A stretch of DNA of 64,000 bases, taken from NCBI GenBank assembly GCA_002508705.1, contig DAYL01000032.1, positions 99,746-163,745 on the forward strand, given 5' to 3'. The notes below the pieces were generated by a model, which had not been told where the DNA came from, did no database searches, and was given only the letters and a program-made list of their open reading frames with translations. A program made the translations under genes and the position numbers. Positions 17,661-26,681 of this stretch are shown one piece after another. The DNA comes from Methanoculleus sp. UBA374. Its GTDB lineage: Archaea > Halobacteriota > Methanomicrobia > Methanomicrobiales > Methanoculleaceae. Each line of letters opens with the position of its first letter. The first letter of the stretch is position 1.

Positions 17661-17843
17661 CTAGTGCGTCGGTACCTTGGCCTTCTTCTCCGTCCAGCGG
17701 TAACTCCGGATCCTCCGGCTTCTGCCGAAGCCGCAGGCCGAACAGACCTTGTGCTGCGCGTGGAACGAGATCTTGCCGCACCGCCTGCAGGCGATGTGGG
17801 TACGCTTCTGCCGCTTGCCCATTGAAGGTGTGCCTTTTGACAT
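17661..17843 (-). CDS. rpl37e: Ribosomal protein L37e
   Basis: The 60-residue basic protein carries one zinc ribbon, [23 protein letters not shown], followed by the [10 protein letters not shown] segment typical of archaeal and eukaryotic L37e. It belongs to the large ribosomal subunit. It follows the LSm gene by 16 bases; the LSm-L37e order is common in archaea. It precedes purF by nine bases, so the three genes are probably one transcript. Confidence 0.97.
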   Translation of the reverse strand: MSKGTPSMGKRQKRTHIACRRCGKISFHAQHKVCSACGFGRSRRIRSYRWTEKKAKVPTH

Positions 17844-17859
17844 AAACTCTCACCTGAAG

Positions 17860-18199
<340 letters not shown>

Positions 18200-18697
18200 A
18201 TGTCGAAGATCACCGTAAAAAAACGTCACGTCATCCGGAAATCACAGATAGCCGATCTCATGGACCGGCTCGCCGACGAGATCGGTCCGTCGGCCGACCT
18301 TTTCCGATCCGACCGGATCGAGCGGATGGAGACGGACGCTCCGTTCGAACTGTATCTCGTCGACAAAAAGCCGCTCCTGATGTCCTCCGATGCCTGGGCC
18401 TTCCCCACCCTCCGCGGCCTCATCGAACACCCGATCCCCGAGCGGCGGGTGACGGTCGATGCCGGCGCGGTCAGGTTCGTCGCAAACGGCGCGGATGCCA
18501 TGCGCCCCGGGATTGTCTCGATCTCGCCCGACGTCCGCGAGGGGCGTCCGGTGCAGGTCGTCGAGGAACGCTACGGCAAACCGCTCGCCGTCGGAATTGC
18601 CCTCTTTAATGCCGCCGATATGGAACGGCAGGAGAAGGGTAAATCGGTCAAAAGCATCCACTGCGTTGGGGACGATCTCTGGAATCTTGAGATCTGA
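18200..18697 (+). CDS. PUA-domain RNA-binding protein (MCT-1-like, DUF1947)
   Basis: The 165-residue protein begins with a DUF1947-type region (VKKRHVIRKSQIADLMDRLADE). From about residue 78 a PUA domain follows (RRVTVDAGAVRFVANGADAMRPGIV, YGKPLAVGIALF). This matches archaeal homologues of eukaryotic MCT-1, which bind RNA and act around translation initiation or recycling. It stands opposite LSm and L37e and ahead of SepF and ZPR1, a neighbourhood of translation and division genes. Confidence 0.85.
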   Translation: MSKITVKKRHVIRKSQIADLMDRLADEIGPSADLFRSDRIERMETDAPFELYLVDKKPLLMSSDAWAFPTLRGLIEHPIPERRVTVDAGAVRFVANGADAMRPGIVSISPDVREGRPVQVVEERYGKPLAVGIALFNAADMERQEKGKSVKSIHCVGDDLWNLEI

Positions 18698-18715
18698 CGG
18701 CAAAAATAAAGATAC

Positions 18716-18724
18716 TATTAAATA
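18716..18724 (+). promoter_or_regulatory. TATA box for a leaderless sepF transcript
   Basis: TATTAAATA is centred about 27 bases ahead of the sepF ATG at 18747, and no ribosome site precedes that ATG. The spacing puts the transcription start at or next to the start codon. Confidence 0.6.
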
Positions 18725-18746
18725 AAATTCTTCCCACAATTTGGTT

Positions 18747-19124
18747 ATGGTTAAAAAGCTCTTTGACAGTATCCTCGGTAAGAACCCCGTAAAAAGCGAA
18801 GATGAATACATGGAACTCGATCTCGCTTCCTATGAGGGATCGACCAGCGAGGAGCCGGCGTCCATGTACGTCAAGATCGCCACCATCGCCGACCTCAAGG
18901 ATACCCCCCGCGTCAAAGACGAGGTCTACAACGGCAACATCGTCATTATCGATATCGGGCGGCTGAAGATGGATAAGGTGACGTTCGAACGGGTCTTAAA
19001 GGACCTCCGCGACGTGGCGAAAGACGTGAACGGCGACATCGTCGGCCTCGGGGACCAGAAATACGTCGTCGTCACGCCGATGTCCGTTAAGGTCTCCCGT
19101 GAGAAGATCGGCGGTGGCGTGTAG
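18747..19124 (+). CDS. sepF: Cell division protein SepF
   Basis: The 125-residue protein has a short amphipathic N-terminus (VKKLFDSILG) that can bind membrane, an acidic linker, and the SepF core: SMYVKIATIADLKDTPRVKDEVYNGNIVIIDIGRLK, then VLKDLRDVAKDVNGDIVGLGDQKYVVVTP. In archaea SepF anchors FtsZ at the division site. I start at ATG 18747 rather than TTG 18741 because of the TATA spacing and the usual MVKK-like start. Its stop overlaps the GTG of the ZPR1-type gene. Confidence 0.94.
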   Translation: MVKKLFDSILGKNPVKSEDEYMELDLASYEGSTSEEPASMYVKIATIADLKDTPRVKDEVYNGNIVIIDIGRLKMDKVTFERVLKDLRDVAKDVNGDIVGLGDQKYVVVTPMSVKVSREKIGGGV

Positions 19125-19651
19125 TGCGGGAGTGCCACCCCGGGACCTGCCCGGCGTGCGGCGGCGTGATCCAGATCGTCCATCACCGCCTTGACATCCC
19201 CCATTTCCCGGACCTCCTGCTTGTCGCAATCGCCTGCGACGCCTGCGGCTACCGGCACACCGACACCATCATCCTTGGAGAGGGCGACCCGGTCCGGTGG
19301 ACGATGCGGGTGGAAGAGCCCGACGACCTCTCAATCCGGGTGGCCCGGAGCACGACGGGAACGATCACGATCCCGGAGCTCGGTCTCGCAGTCGAGCCCG
19401 GGACCGCCTGCGAAGGGTTCGTCACCAACGTCGAGGGGGTCCTCGCCCGCTTCGAGCAGGCGGTGGAGACGGTGCTTGCGAATCCGGAGAGCGACGAGGA
19501 GCGGGCGGCCGCCCTCCGGATGCTCGCGAAGATCGGTTCCGCGCGGGAGGTGGCCTTCCCGTTCACGGTCATCCTCGAGGACCCTATGGGAAACAGCGCG
19601 CTTGTCGGGGAGAAAGCTGAGAAGATGCTTCTTGATCGGGACGAATCCTGA
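19124..19651 (+). CDS. ZPR1-type zinc finger protein
   Basis: The 175-residue protein has one ZPR1 unit: zinc ligands CPACGG near residue 9 and CDACGYRHTD near residue 39, followed by the beta-rich A/B domain (WTMRVEEPDDLSIRVARSTTGTITIPELGL) and GFVTNVEGVLARF. Eukaryotic ZPR1 binds translation factor eEF1A and has two units; archaea have one. It shares one base with the sepF stop, so they are cotranscribed. The exact archaeal role is unproven. Confidence 0.92.
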   Translation: MRECHPGTCPACGGVIQIVHHRLDIPHFPDLLLVAIACDACGYRHTDTIILGEGDPVRWTMRVEEPDDLSIRVARSTTGTITIPELGLAVEPGTACEGFVTNVEGVLARFEQAVETVLANPESDEERAAALRMLAKIGSAREVAFPFTVILEDPMGNSALVGEKAEKMLLDRDES

Positions 19652-19728
19652 ATATTTCTTTTTTGTACACTGGAGGGAACCTAAAAATAGGACCTCCTCC
19701 CATACGCGACGCCGTGAGGTGAAGAGAT

Positions 19729-19965
19729 ATGGCACAAACGATCTCGGTGCTGAAGTGGGAGAACGAAGCGGATGTCGAGAACGCCGTTCATGATATCCGG
19801 GCGGAGATGGACCGGCAGGGCGCGCTATCGAGGGAGACGGAGCAGGCTATGCAGCACTCGCTTCGGGTGGCCGACGCCCGCCTCACAAACCGCTTCCTGA
19901 CACGGGTCAGGGAGCAGGCCCCCGACGCACTGCACTACTTCGAGGAGCAGGGCGGCGGGGGATGA
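19729..19965 (+). CDS. Small acidic helical protein, unknown
   Basis: A 78-residue frame starts at ATG 19729 behind GTGAGGTGAAGAG, a strong ribosome site. The product is mostly charged helix (ENAVHDIRAEMDRQGALS, MQHSLRVADARLTNRFLTRVREQ) with a glycine tail and no cysteines or membrane segment. I do not recognise a family. It lies between the ZPR1 gene and a VapBC-like pair. Confidence 0.6.
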   Translation: MAQTISVLKWENEADVENAVHDIRAEMDRQGALSRETEQAMQHSLRVADARLTNRFLTRVREQAPDALHYFEEQGGGG

Positions 19966-20155
19966 GCGGTAAGGGAGGCAACGATCTGCAGGACCGCGAA
20001 CCTGCAAAAGCACCGTACGGACACCCGGAACTAAGGCATCCCGATAGGCATCATGGGAGGAAAACATTCTTGTCACACTTGAACAATAGGGCCTATCCGG
20101 ACCCACGGATCGGATGGCGCTTCCGACCGGCCGGACCCGTGGGGACGCTACGGGG

Positions 20156-20371
20156 ATGAACGTCATGGCAGATATCGAAGAACTCGTGAGGGAACTCTCT
20201 CCCGAACACCGAAAAGAGGCGCTCGACTTTATCGCCTATCTCCTCCAGAAGCAGAAGCGCAAGCAGGGCGAACCGCTCCGGCAGACCTGGGCCGGGGCGC
20301 TTTCGCGGCACCGGGACACCTATACCGCTCTTGAACTGCAGAAAAAGTCGTTGTCGTGGCGCACCGGGTAA
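20156..20371 (+). CDS. DUF2281-like antitoxin of a PIN toxin
   Basis: The 71-residue protein (ATG 20156; ATG 20165 possible) reads IEELVRELSPEHRKEALDFIAYLLQKQ, the helix pattern of DUF2281 proteins, followed by a tail (LRQTWAGALSRHRDTYTALELQKKSL) that could wrap a toxin. DUF2281 proteins often precede PIN genes. It ends four bases before the PIN start. The exact start is uncertain. Confidence 0.75.
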   Translation: MNVMADIEELVRELSPEHRKEALDFIAYLLQKQKRKQGEPLRQTWAGALSRHRDTYTALELQKKSLSWRTG

Positions 20372-20375
20372 AACG

Positions 20376-20777
20376 ATGTATCTTCTTGACACGAACGTCT
20401 GGCTGGAGCGTCTTCTCGATCGGGACCGGTCGGGAGAGGTCGAGGAATTCCTCTCCTCAGTTCCTTCAGAACGGCTGTTCATCACGGACTTCTCGCTCCA
20501 TTCCATCGGCGTGATCCTCGGCCGTCTCGGGGGCACGCCGGCCTTCTGCGATTTTGTCGAGGACCTCTTCATCGACGGCGCGGTGACGGTGATCGCTCTC
20601 GATCCCGCCCGGCTGAGGCTCCTCGCCCGGACGATGGAGTTGTATCTTCTCGATTTCGATAACGCATACCAATACCTCGCAGCGGTTGAGCACAACCTCG
20701 TGCTCGTATCGTTCGACGGCGATTTTGAGAGAACGCCCGGCGGGAGGATCTCGCCCGCCGAGGTTCTCGGGCGCTGA
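20376..20777 (+). CDS. PIN-domain ribonuclease toxin (VapC-like)
   Basis: The 133-residue protein starts MYLLDTNVWLERLL, with the first metal-binding Asp. The remaining acidic positions are visible in ITDFSLHSIGVIL, LLDFDNAYQYLAA and LVSFDGDFERTPGG. Length and motif order fit VapC-type toxins, which cleave tRNA or rRNA and are held in check by the upstream partner. ATG 20376 was chosen over an earlier in-frame start at 20331 because it begins the fold and follows the antitoxin stop directly. Confidence 0.85.
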   Translation: MYLLDTNVWLERLLDRDRSGEVEEFLSSVPSERLFITDFSLHSIGVILGRLGGTPAFCDFVEDLFIDGAVTVIALDPARLRLLARTMELYLLDFDNAYQYLAAVEHNLVLVSFDGDFERTPGGRISPAEVLGR

Positions 20778-20807
20778 GTTCAAAAAAACGAAGAGAGAGC
20801 GAGCCCT

Positions 20808-23237
20808 TCACCGGATCTCCACACCCTTGAACCGCACGCCTGGCTCCTCCGTCACCTCGCCGACCACCCGGGCATCGGGGACGACCGACCGGATCGCGGC
20901 GACGCTCTCCTCCGGGGCGACGAAGGCATAGCCCATGCCCATGTTGAAGGTGCGGTACATCTCGACGGTCCCGACGCCGCCGGTCTCCTGCAGCCAGCGG
21001 AAGACGGGAGGAGCCGTCAGGGGATGGGTGACGGAGAACCCGTATTTCGTGAGTCTCGTGAAGTTCAGGAGGCCGCCGCCGGTGATGTGGCACATCCCGT
21101 GGACGGGGCAGGCCGCCGTCACCCGGAGCGCCTCGTGGTAGATCCGGGTCGGGGTCAGGAGTTCCTCTCCGAGGGTCTTCCCGTTCGAAAGCCGGGTATT
21201 GTAGGAAGCACACTCTTCGACGATCCGGCGGGCGAGCGTCAGACCGTTGCTGTGGATGCCGCTTGAGGGGACGCCGATGATCCGGTCGCCCGGGACAATC
21301 GCCTCGCCGGTGACGATCTTCTCTTTCTTCTGGACCCCGAGGCAGGTCCCCGCAAGGTCGAGGCCGTTCACGAGGCCCCTGAGGGTCGCGGTCTCGCCGC
21401 CGACGACGTTCATGTTCGCAAGCCTCGCCCCTGCGTTTAAGCCCTCACCGATCTGGGCCATCTTCTCGGGCGAGAGGGCGTCGGTCGCTATGTAGTCGAC
21501 GAACGCCACCGGTTCAAGGTTCATCACGTAGAGGTCGTTGACGTTCATCGCGATGCAGTCGATCCCGACGGTATGCCAGTCGCGGAGGGCGTCGGCGACG
21601 AGCATCTTGGTCCCTACGCCGTCGACCGCGAGCGCGAGAACATAGGGTCCGCAGTCGATCAGACCGGCAAAGTGCCCGACCTTCCCGAGCATCGAGAACG
21701 CGCCGGCCCTCCGATAAGTGAGGCGGTCGATCAGCGCCCGCACCGCCCGGCCCTCAAGGTCGATATCGACCCCGGCTTCACGATAGGTGTGTTCGGCACG
21801 GCACAACCCGGAGGGTTTCGCCCGGCAGGAAGATTCCTTTGTATCTTCCGCGTCGTCACAGTTCTCCGAGAGACGGAACTCGTCGTGCAGTACCTGCAGG
21901 GCCCGTTTCCCGTCGGCGGCCTTCACGACGAACGAGACGTTCACCTCGCTTGAGCCCTGCGAGATCATCATAGTGTTGATGGAGGCCCGGCCGAGGGCGG
22001 AGAAGATCCGGCCGCCCGTTCCCGGGGTGCCGGCCATTCCCGCACCCACGACGGCGACCGCAGCGACGTCCCGGTCGTAGGTGGCCTCGCGCACGATACC
22101 CTGCTTCACGATCGGAGTAAGGGCGGCGACCGCGGCCTCAAGGTGGGACTCGTCGATGATGAGCGAGATGTTTGCTTCGGAGGAGCCCTGCGAGATCATC
22201 ATGACGTTCACCTCCCGCTCCGCAAGCGCGGAGAAGATCGTCTTCGCGACACCGGGGCGGCCGATCATCTGGGCACCGTTGACGTTGACCAGGGCCACTC
22301 TCTCGATCAGGGCGACGGCCTTGACAACCCGCTTCTCCTGGTGCTTATCGCGGAGGATGAGGGTCCCGGGGGCGTCGGGCCGAAAAGAGTTCTTGACCCG
22401 GATCGGGATATCCTTCTGCATCGCGGGTTCGACCGACCGCGGGTGAAGGACCTTCGCGCCGAAGAAGGAGAGTTCCATCACCTCAAGGTAGGAGATGTCG
22501 TCGAGGACCCGGGCGTCCTTGATGATCCGGGGGTCGGAGGTCATCACTCCGTCGACGTCGGTCCAGATCCAGATCTCGTCGGCATCGATCCCGGCACCGA
22601 CGACGGCGGCCGAGTAGTCGGAGCCGCTCCGCCCGAGGGTGGTGACGACGCCCCGCTCGGTCGCTCCCATGAAGCCCATGATCACCGGGACGGAATCGGC
22701 GAGCAGCGGGGCGACCCGGTTCCGGATCTTCTCCTCGCTCGCCGGGAGGGCACGGGCGTCCCCGTAGTTGGCGGTCGTGACGATCCCGGCCTCGGCACCG
22801 TCGAGAGAGACCGAGGGGATGCCGCGCTGCCGGAGAGCGGCCGCGACGATCGGGGCGGAGAGCCGCTCGCCGAAGGAGATGATGTAATCGCGGGACCGGG
22901 GCGTCAGCTCCTTCAAGGTGTAGACTGCGGTGAGGAAGTTCTGCAGCCGGGTAAGCCGTTCGTCGATGACCGTCGTCACCTCATCGGTGTAATCGGGGGC
23001 CGTCTCCGCGAGGAGCCGGACGTGCCTGGCCCGCATCTCCAGGAGAAGCGCCCCGATCTCGGGCTGCTCTCTGCTCGATACGACCTCGTCGGCCACCGCG
23101 ATGATCTGGTCGGTGACCTTCGAGCATGCCGATACGACTACCGCGACCTCGTCTCCTGCCCGCCGGTGCGATTCCACAATGTCTACGACCCGCCGGATAC
23201 AGTCCGCTTCTCCGACGGAGGTGCCACCGAATTTCAT
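20808..23237 (-). CDS. Aspartate kinase fused to phosphoribosylformylglycinamidine cyclo-ligase (PurM)
   Basis: One uninterrupted frame of 809 residues holds two enzymes. Residues 1 to about 460 are aspartate kinase: MKFGGTSVGEADCIRRV, ISFGERLSAPIVAAAL, TLGRSGSDYSAAVVGAG, then two ACT domains with matching MMISQGSSEANISL and MMISQGSSEVNVSF. From about residue 485 PurM begins (HTYREAGVDIDL) and continues with LAVDGVGTKMLVADAL, MNVNDLYVMN, VVGGETATLRG, GIHSNGLTLARR and HITGGGLLNF. The link has no obvious start codon with a ribosome site for a separate purM. Aspartate kinase feeds lysine, threonine and methionine; PurM closes the imidazole ring. The start 23237 was chosen over 23249 because GAGG lies six bases ahead. 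Confidence 0.85.
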   Translation of the reverse strand: MKFGGTSVGEADCIRRVVDIVESHRRAGDEVAVVVSACSKVTDQIIAVADEVVSSREQPEIGALLLEMRARHVRLLAETAPDYTDEVTTVIDERLTRLQNFLTAVYTLKELTPRSRDYIISFGERLSAPIVAAALRQRGIPSVSLDGAEAGIVTTANYGDARALPASEEKIRNRVAPLLADSVPVIMGFMGATERGVVTTLGRSGSDYSAAVVGAGIDADEIWIWTDVDGVMTSDPRIIKDARVLDDISYLEVMELSFFGAKVLHPRSVEPAMQKDIPIRVKNSFRPDAPGTLILRDKHQEKRVVKAVALIERVALVNVNGAQMIGRPGVAKTIFSALAEREVNVMMISQGSSEANISLIIDESHLEAAVAALTPIVKQGIVREATYDRDVAAVAVVGAGMAGTPGTGGRIFSALGRASINTMMISQGSSEVNVSFVVKAADGKRALQVLHDEFRLSENCDDAEDTKESSCRAKPSGLCRAEHTYREAGVDIDLEGRAVRALIDRLTYRRAGAFSMLGKVGHFAGLIDCGPYVLALAVDGVGTKMLVADALRDWHTVGIDCIAMNVNDLYVMNLEPVAFVDYIATDALSPEKMAQIGEGLNAGARLANMNVVGGETATLRGLVNGLDLAGTCLGVQKKEKIVTGEAIVPGDRIIGVPSSGIHSNGLTLARRIVEECASYNTRLSNGKTLGEELLTPTRIYHEALRVTAACPVHGMCHITGGGLLNFTRLTKYGFSVTHPLTAPPVFRWLQETGGVGTVEMYRTFNMGMGYAFVAPEESVAAIRSVVPDARVVGEVTEEPGVRFKGVEIR

Positions 23238-23308
23238 TAAAAGCCTCATTCTGGCTCACACGTTCCCTGCAATTCTTTATGGTATTATACAACGCACCGG
23301 CTAATAAG

Positions 23309-24940
23309 ATGCTTGTAGACGAGATTGTGGACGCGCATGTGCTGGTTATCGGGAGCGGCGGCGCCGGGGTGCGGGCAGCCATCGAGGCCTCCCGGAACGG
23401 CGACGTAGCCCTGGTCTCCAAGACCATCGCCGGGAAGGGCGGGTGTACGACGATGGCGGAAGGCGGGTTCAACGCCGTGATGCGGGACGGGGACTCCATC
23501 GAGGCCCACCGCGAGGACACGATGAAGGGCGGGGCGTACTTAAACGACCCCGCGCTCGTGGACGCACTGGTCCGTGAGGCCCCGGCGCGGATGGCGGACC
23601 TCATCCGGTGGGGTGCGGTCTTCGACGTCACGGACGACCGGCAGGTGGCGCAGCGGCCGTTCGGGGGGCAGCGGTTCCCCCGGACCTGTTACGCCGGGGA
23701 CCGGACGGGCCACGAGATCATCATGACCCTCCTCGACCGCCTCGACGCGACGGACACACAACTCTACCAGGAAGTCTCGGTCGTCGACCTCGCAAAAGAC
23801 GAGAGCGGTGCGGTCGCCGGGGCTATCGCTCTCGACCGGGACGGGAACCCCGTGCTCTTCCGGGCCGACGCGACGGTGCTGGCGACCGGCGGGGGGACGA
23901 AGGTCTACGATATCTCCACGAACTCCGCCGCCGGGACCGGGGACGGCTACGCTATGGGCTACCGGGCGGGGGCGGAACTGATCGATATGGAGATGGTCCA
24001 GTTCCACCCGACCGGTGCGGTCTACCCCTACGACGCCCGCGGCCGTCTGGTGACGGAGGCGGTCAGGGGGGAAGGGGGTATCCTCCTCAATGCGCGGCGT
24101 GAGCGGTTCATGGAGCGCTACGACCCCGAACGGATGGAACTCTCCACGCGGGACGTGGTGGCCCGGGCGATCGCGACCGAGGTGCTGGAGGGCCGGGGAA
24201 CGAACCGCGGCGGGGTCTACCTGGACGTGACCCATCTCCCTGCGGAGAAGATCGAAACCCGGCTCCCGGTGATGCTCGAGCAGTTCCTCACCTACGGCGT
24301 GGATATCCGGCGGGAGCCGATGGAGGTGGCGCCCACCGCCCACCACATCATGGGGGGGCTCCGGATCACCCCGGAGTGCCGGACGACCATTCCCGGCCTT
24401 TTCGCCTGCGGAGAGGTTGCCGGCGGGGTGCAGGGCGCAAACCGCCTCGGCGGGAACGCGCTTGCGGAGACGCAGGTCTTCGGGAAGCGTGCCGGGGAGT
24501 TTTCCGGGAAGGCGCCGGCACGGAGCGGCCGAATCGACCGGACAGGGATCGACGGGGTGCTCGGGGTGCTTGACGCCTATTTCGAGGGCTCGGTCAGTCC
24601 CGCAACGGTCAGGAGAGACCTGAAACTCACGATGTGGAGCAAGGCCGGGATCTTCCGGAACGCCGCCGATCTTACCGCGGCGCTTGCGCAGATCCGCAGG
24701 CTCGCCGACCAGCCGCTCCGCGCCGCATCGACCGCAAACCTTCTCGAGTGCTGTACGGTCCGGAACATGTGCACCACGGCGTCCCTGATCGTCCGGTGCG
24801 CCCTCCTCCGACCCGAGAACCGGGGGGCCCACGTCCGGCGGGATGCAACGGTCATAACGGAGCCGGCAAAGTCGCCGTTCGGCCATACCTACATATCGCT
24901 TGCCCGGGAAGGGATCGAGCGGCGGGAGGTCGCGGCATGA
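23309..24940 (+). CDS. tfrA: Thiol:fumarate reductase subunit A
   Basis: The 543-residue flavoprotein begins at ATG 23309; the upstream extension of the frame lies over the divergent kinase gene. It has the FAD-binding VIGSGGAGVRAAIEASRNG, GKGGCTTMAEGGFNA, the active-site region RFPRTCYAGDRTGHEIIM, FHPTGAVYPYDARGRLVTEAVRGEGG and MGGLRITPECRTTIPGLFACGEVAGG of the succinate dehydrogenase/fumarate reductase family. With TfrB it reduces fumarate using coenzymes M and B, giving succinate and CoM-S-S-CoB. TGA overlaps the ATG of tfrB. A TATA-like TATTATA 26 bases upstream suggests a leaderless start. Confidence 0.93.
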   Translation: MLVDEIVDAHVLVIGSGGAGVRAAIEASRNGDVALVSKTIAGKGGCTTMAEGGFNAVMRDGDSIEAHREDTMKGGAYLNDPALVDALVREAPARMADLIRWGAVFDVTDDRQVAQRPFGGQRFPRTCYAGDRTGHEIIMTLLDRLDATDTQLYQEVSVVDLAKDESGAVAGAIALDRDGNPVLFRADATVLATGGGTKVYDISTNSAAGTGDGYAMGYRAGAELIDMEMVQFHPTGAVYPYDARGRLVTEAVRGEGGILLNARRERFMERYDPERMELSTRDVVARAIATEVLEGRGTNRGGVYLDVTHLPAEKIETRLPVMLEQFLTYGVDIRREPMEVAPTAHHIMGGLRITPECRTTIPGLFACGEVAGGVQGANRLGGNALAETQVFGKRAGEFSGKAPARSGRIDRTGIDGVLGVLDAYFEGSVSPATVRRDLKLTMWSKAGIFRNAADLTAALAQIRRLADQPLRAASTANLLECCTVRNMCTTASLIVRCALLRPENRGAHVRRDATVITEPAKSPFGHTYISLAREGIERREVAA

Positions 24941-26400
24941 AGACGATCACCCTCCGGGTCTCCCGCTACGACCCGGCCGCGGACGAGGGGCCGCACATCG
25001 AGGAGTACACGGTTCGGGTCAACGACGGGGCCCGGGTGCTCCACGCCCTCCACGCGGTCCACGACGAACACGACCCGACGCTCACCTACCGCTACTGCTG
25101 CGGGTCGGGGCAGTGCGGGAGCTGTGCCGTCCGGGTGGACGGGACGCCCGGTCTCGCCTGCATGGAAGAGGCCCGCGACGGAATGACGGTCGAGCCGCTG
25201 GACCTCCCGGTCGTGAAGGACCTCGCGGTGGATATGAGCCCGGTCATCGCAAAGATCGCCCGGATCTGCCCGGCGCCGGATGCAGGGCTCCCGGCACGGG
25301 AGGAGATCGAGGCGATCAAGCCGCTCCGGGACTGCATCGAGTGCCTCTCCTGCGTCTCGGCCTGTCCGGCCCTCCAGGTGACGGAGTTCGCCGGGCCGAC
25401 GGTGCTCCGGCAGGAGATGCGCCTCGCCCTCGACCCCCGGGACTCCGGGGACAGGATCACCGACGCCATCGAGAAGGGGCTCTTCTACTGCACGACGTGC
25501 AAGCGCTGCCTGGAGGTCTGCCCGAAGGAGATCGATATACCGGGCAAGGCAATCGAGAAACTCAGGGAACTTGCAAACCGGCGCGGGCTGACCCTCCCCC
25601 ACCACCGGGAGATAGCACGGCTGATAGAGGAAACGGGACGGAGCGTCGAGCGGACGAAGACGACGTTCCTCGAGCAGGTGCCGGAGGTGATCGAGCCCGA
25701 CGGCCCGGTCCGCGGCGAGGTCGGGTTCTTCGTCGGGTGCATGTTCAACGGCCGGGTGCCGCAGACGGCCCTCGACGCGATGGAGGTCATGAAGCGCAAC
25801 GGCATCCGGGTGATCGTCCCCCACGACCAGGTCTGCTGCGGCTCGCCGCTGATCCGGACGGGGCAGACGTCGTTTATAGAGGATCTGAAGCGCAAAAACA
25901 TCGAGGCCTTCACCCGCCGGGGGGTTACGACCGTGATGACGATCTGCGCCGGGTGCGGGGCGACGCTGAAGAACGATTACGAGACGCCGTTCGAGGTCAA
26001 GGACGTCACGGAGGTCCTCACGGAGTACGGGATCGAGCCCCCGGCGAAACTCGACGTCCGGGCGACCTATCACGACCCCTGCCACCTTCTCCGGGGCCAG
26101 GGGATCCGGGAGCAGCCGCGGGCGCTTCTCCGCGAGGCCGTCAGGGAGTTCGTGGAGATGCCCGCACAGTGCTGCGGCGCCGGCGGCGGCGTCCGGTCCG
26201 GGGTGCCTGAGGAGGCGAAGGCGCTCGGCTCAATGCGCGGCGAGGCCGTGAAGGAGACCGGCGCCGACGTGATGGTGACGGTCTGCCCGTTCTGCGAGTT
26301 CCACATAGCCGACTGTACGGATGTCCCGGTGAAGAACCTGGTGACGGTTCTCCTCGACGGCTACAGAAAGAAGGATGCGGAGCGGCAGAAGCCTGCATAA
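24937..26400 (+). CDS. tfrB: Thiol:fumarate reductase subunit B
   Basis: The 487-residue protein joins an FrdB-like and an HdrB-like part. The N-terminus has a [2Fe-2S] motif YCCGSGQCGSCAVRV and a further Cys. Near residues 130-195 lie CIECLSCVSACP and CTTCKRCLEVCP for [4Fe-4S] clusters. The C-terminal half carries two CCG-type motifs (HDQVCCGSPLIRTG with CAGCGATL, and QCCGAGGGVRSG with VCPFCEFH) as in heterodisulfide reductase. This layout is specific to TfrB, which oxidises CoM and CoB thiols for TfrA. It starts inside the tfrA stop. Confidence 0.95.
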   Translation: MKTITLRVSRYDPAADEGPHIEEYTVRVNDGARVLHALHAVHDEHDPTLTYRYCCGSGQCGSCAVRVDGTPGLACMEEARDGMTVEPLDLPVVKDLAVDMSPVIAKIARICPAPDAGLPAREEIEAIKPLRDCIECLSCVSACPALQVTEFAGPTVLRQEMRLALDPRDSGDRITDAIEKGLFYCTTCKRCLEVCPKEIDIPGKAIEKLRELANRRGLTLPHHREIARLIEETGRSVERTKTTFLEQVPEVIEPDGPVRGEVGFFVGCMFNGRVPQTALDAMEVMKRNGIRVIVPHDQVCCGSPLIRTGQTSFIEDLKRKNIEAFTRRGVTTVMTICAGCGATLKNDYETPFEVKDVTEVLTEYGIEPPAKLDVRATYHDPCHLLRGQGIREQPRALLREAVREFVEMPAQCCGAGGGVRSGVPEEAKALGSMRGEAVKETGADVMVTVCPFCEFHIADCTDVPVKNLVTVLLDGYRKKDAERQKPA

Positions 26401-26681
26401 CCCCGGAAACCTTTTTTACCTGCCCGGAGAACGACGTCGCGGAAACGTTCTTTTCCGGCAGTAACGTGTGGGGTGTGACGTAGTCCGTGCGTGGAGCAAC
26501 GAGCAAGGCGGAGGATTTTTGCGGGATGCTATTACCGGTCGAAATCTTCGATCCCTGAAGTCCGTACGCTCGAAACCGCCGCGGACACCGGTATTGTCCG
26601 CGAAGATGCCGGCTTCCGGACGGCGGTGAAGGGAACAGCGGCTTTAGTACCCGGAGGCAGAGCACCCAGCCCCGGAAGATG
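26401..26681. other. Convergent intergenic gap after tfrB
   Basis: No gene is supported. A 139-codon plus frame (26491-26910) overlaps the next gene antisense and lacks family features. The first bases (AACCTTTTTTACC) after tfrB could act as a T-rich archaeal terminator. Confidence 0.4.

Noticed and set aside
24889-26085. 398-codon minus-strand frame opposite tfrB
   Set aside because: Rich in arginine, aspartate and proline with no family likeness; an antisense shadow of a well-recognised gene.
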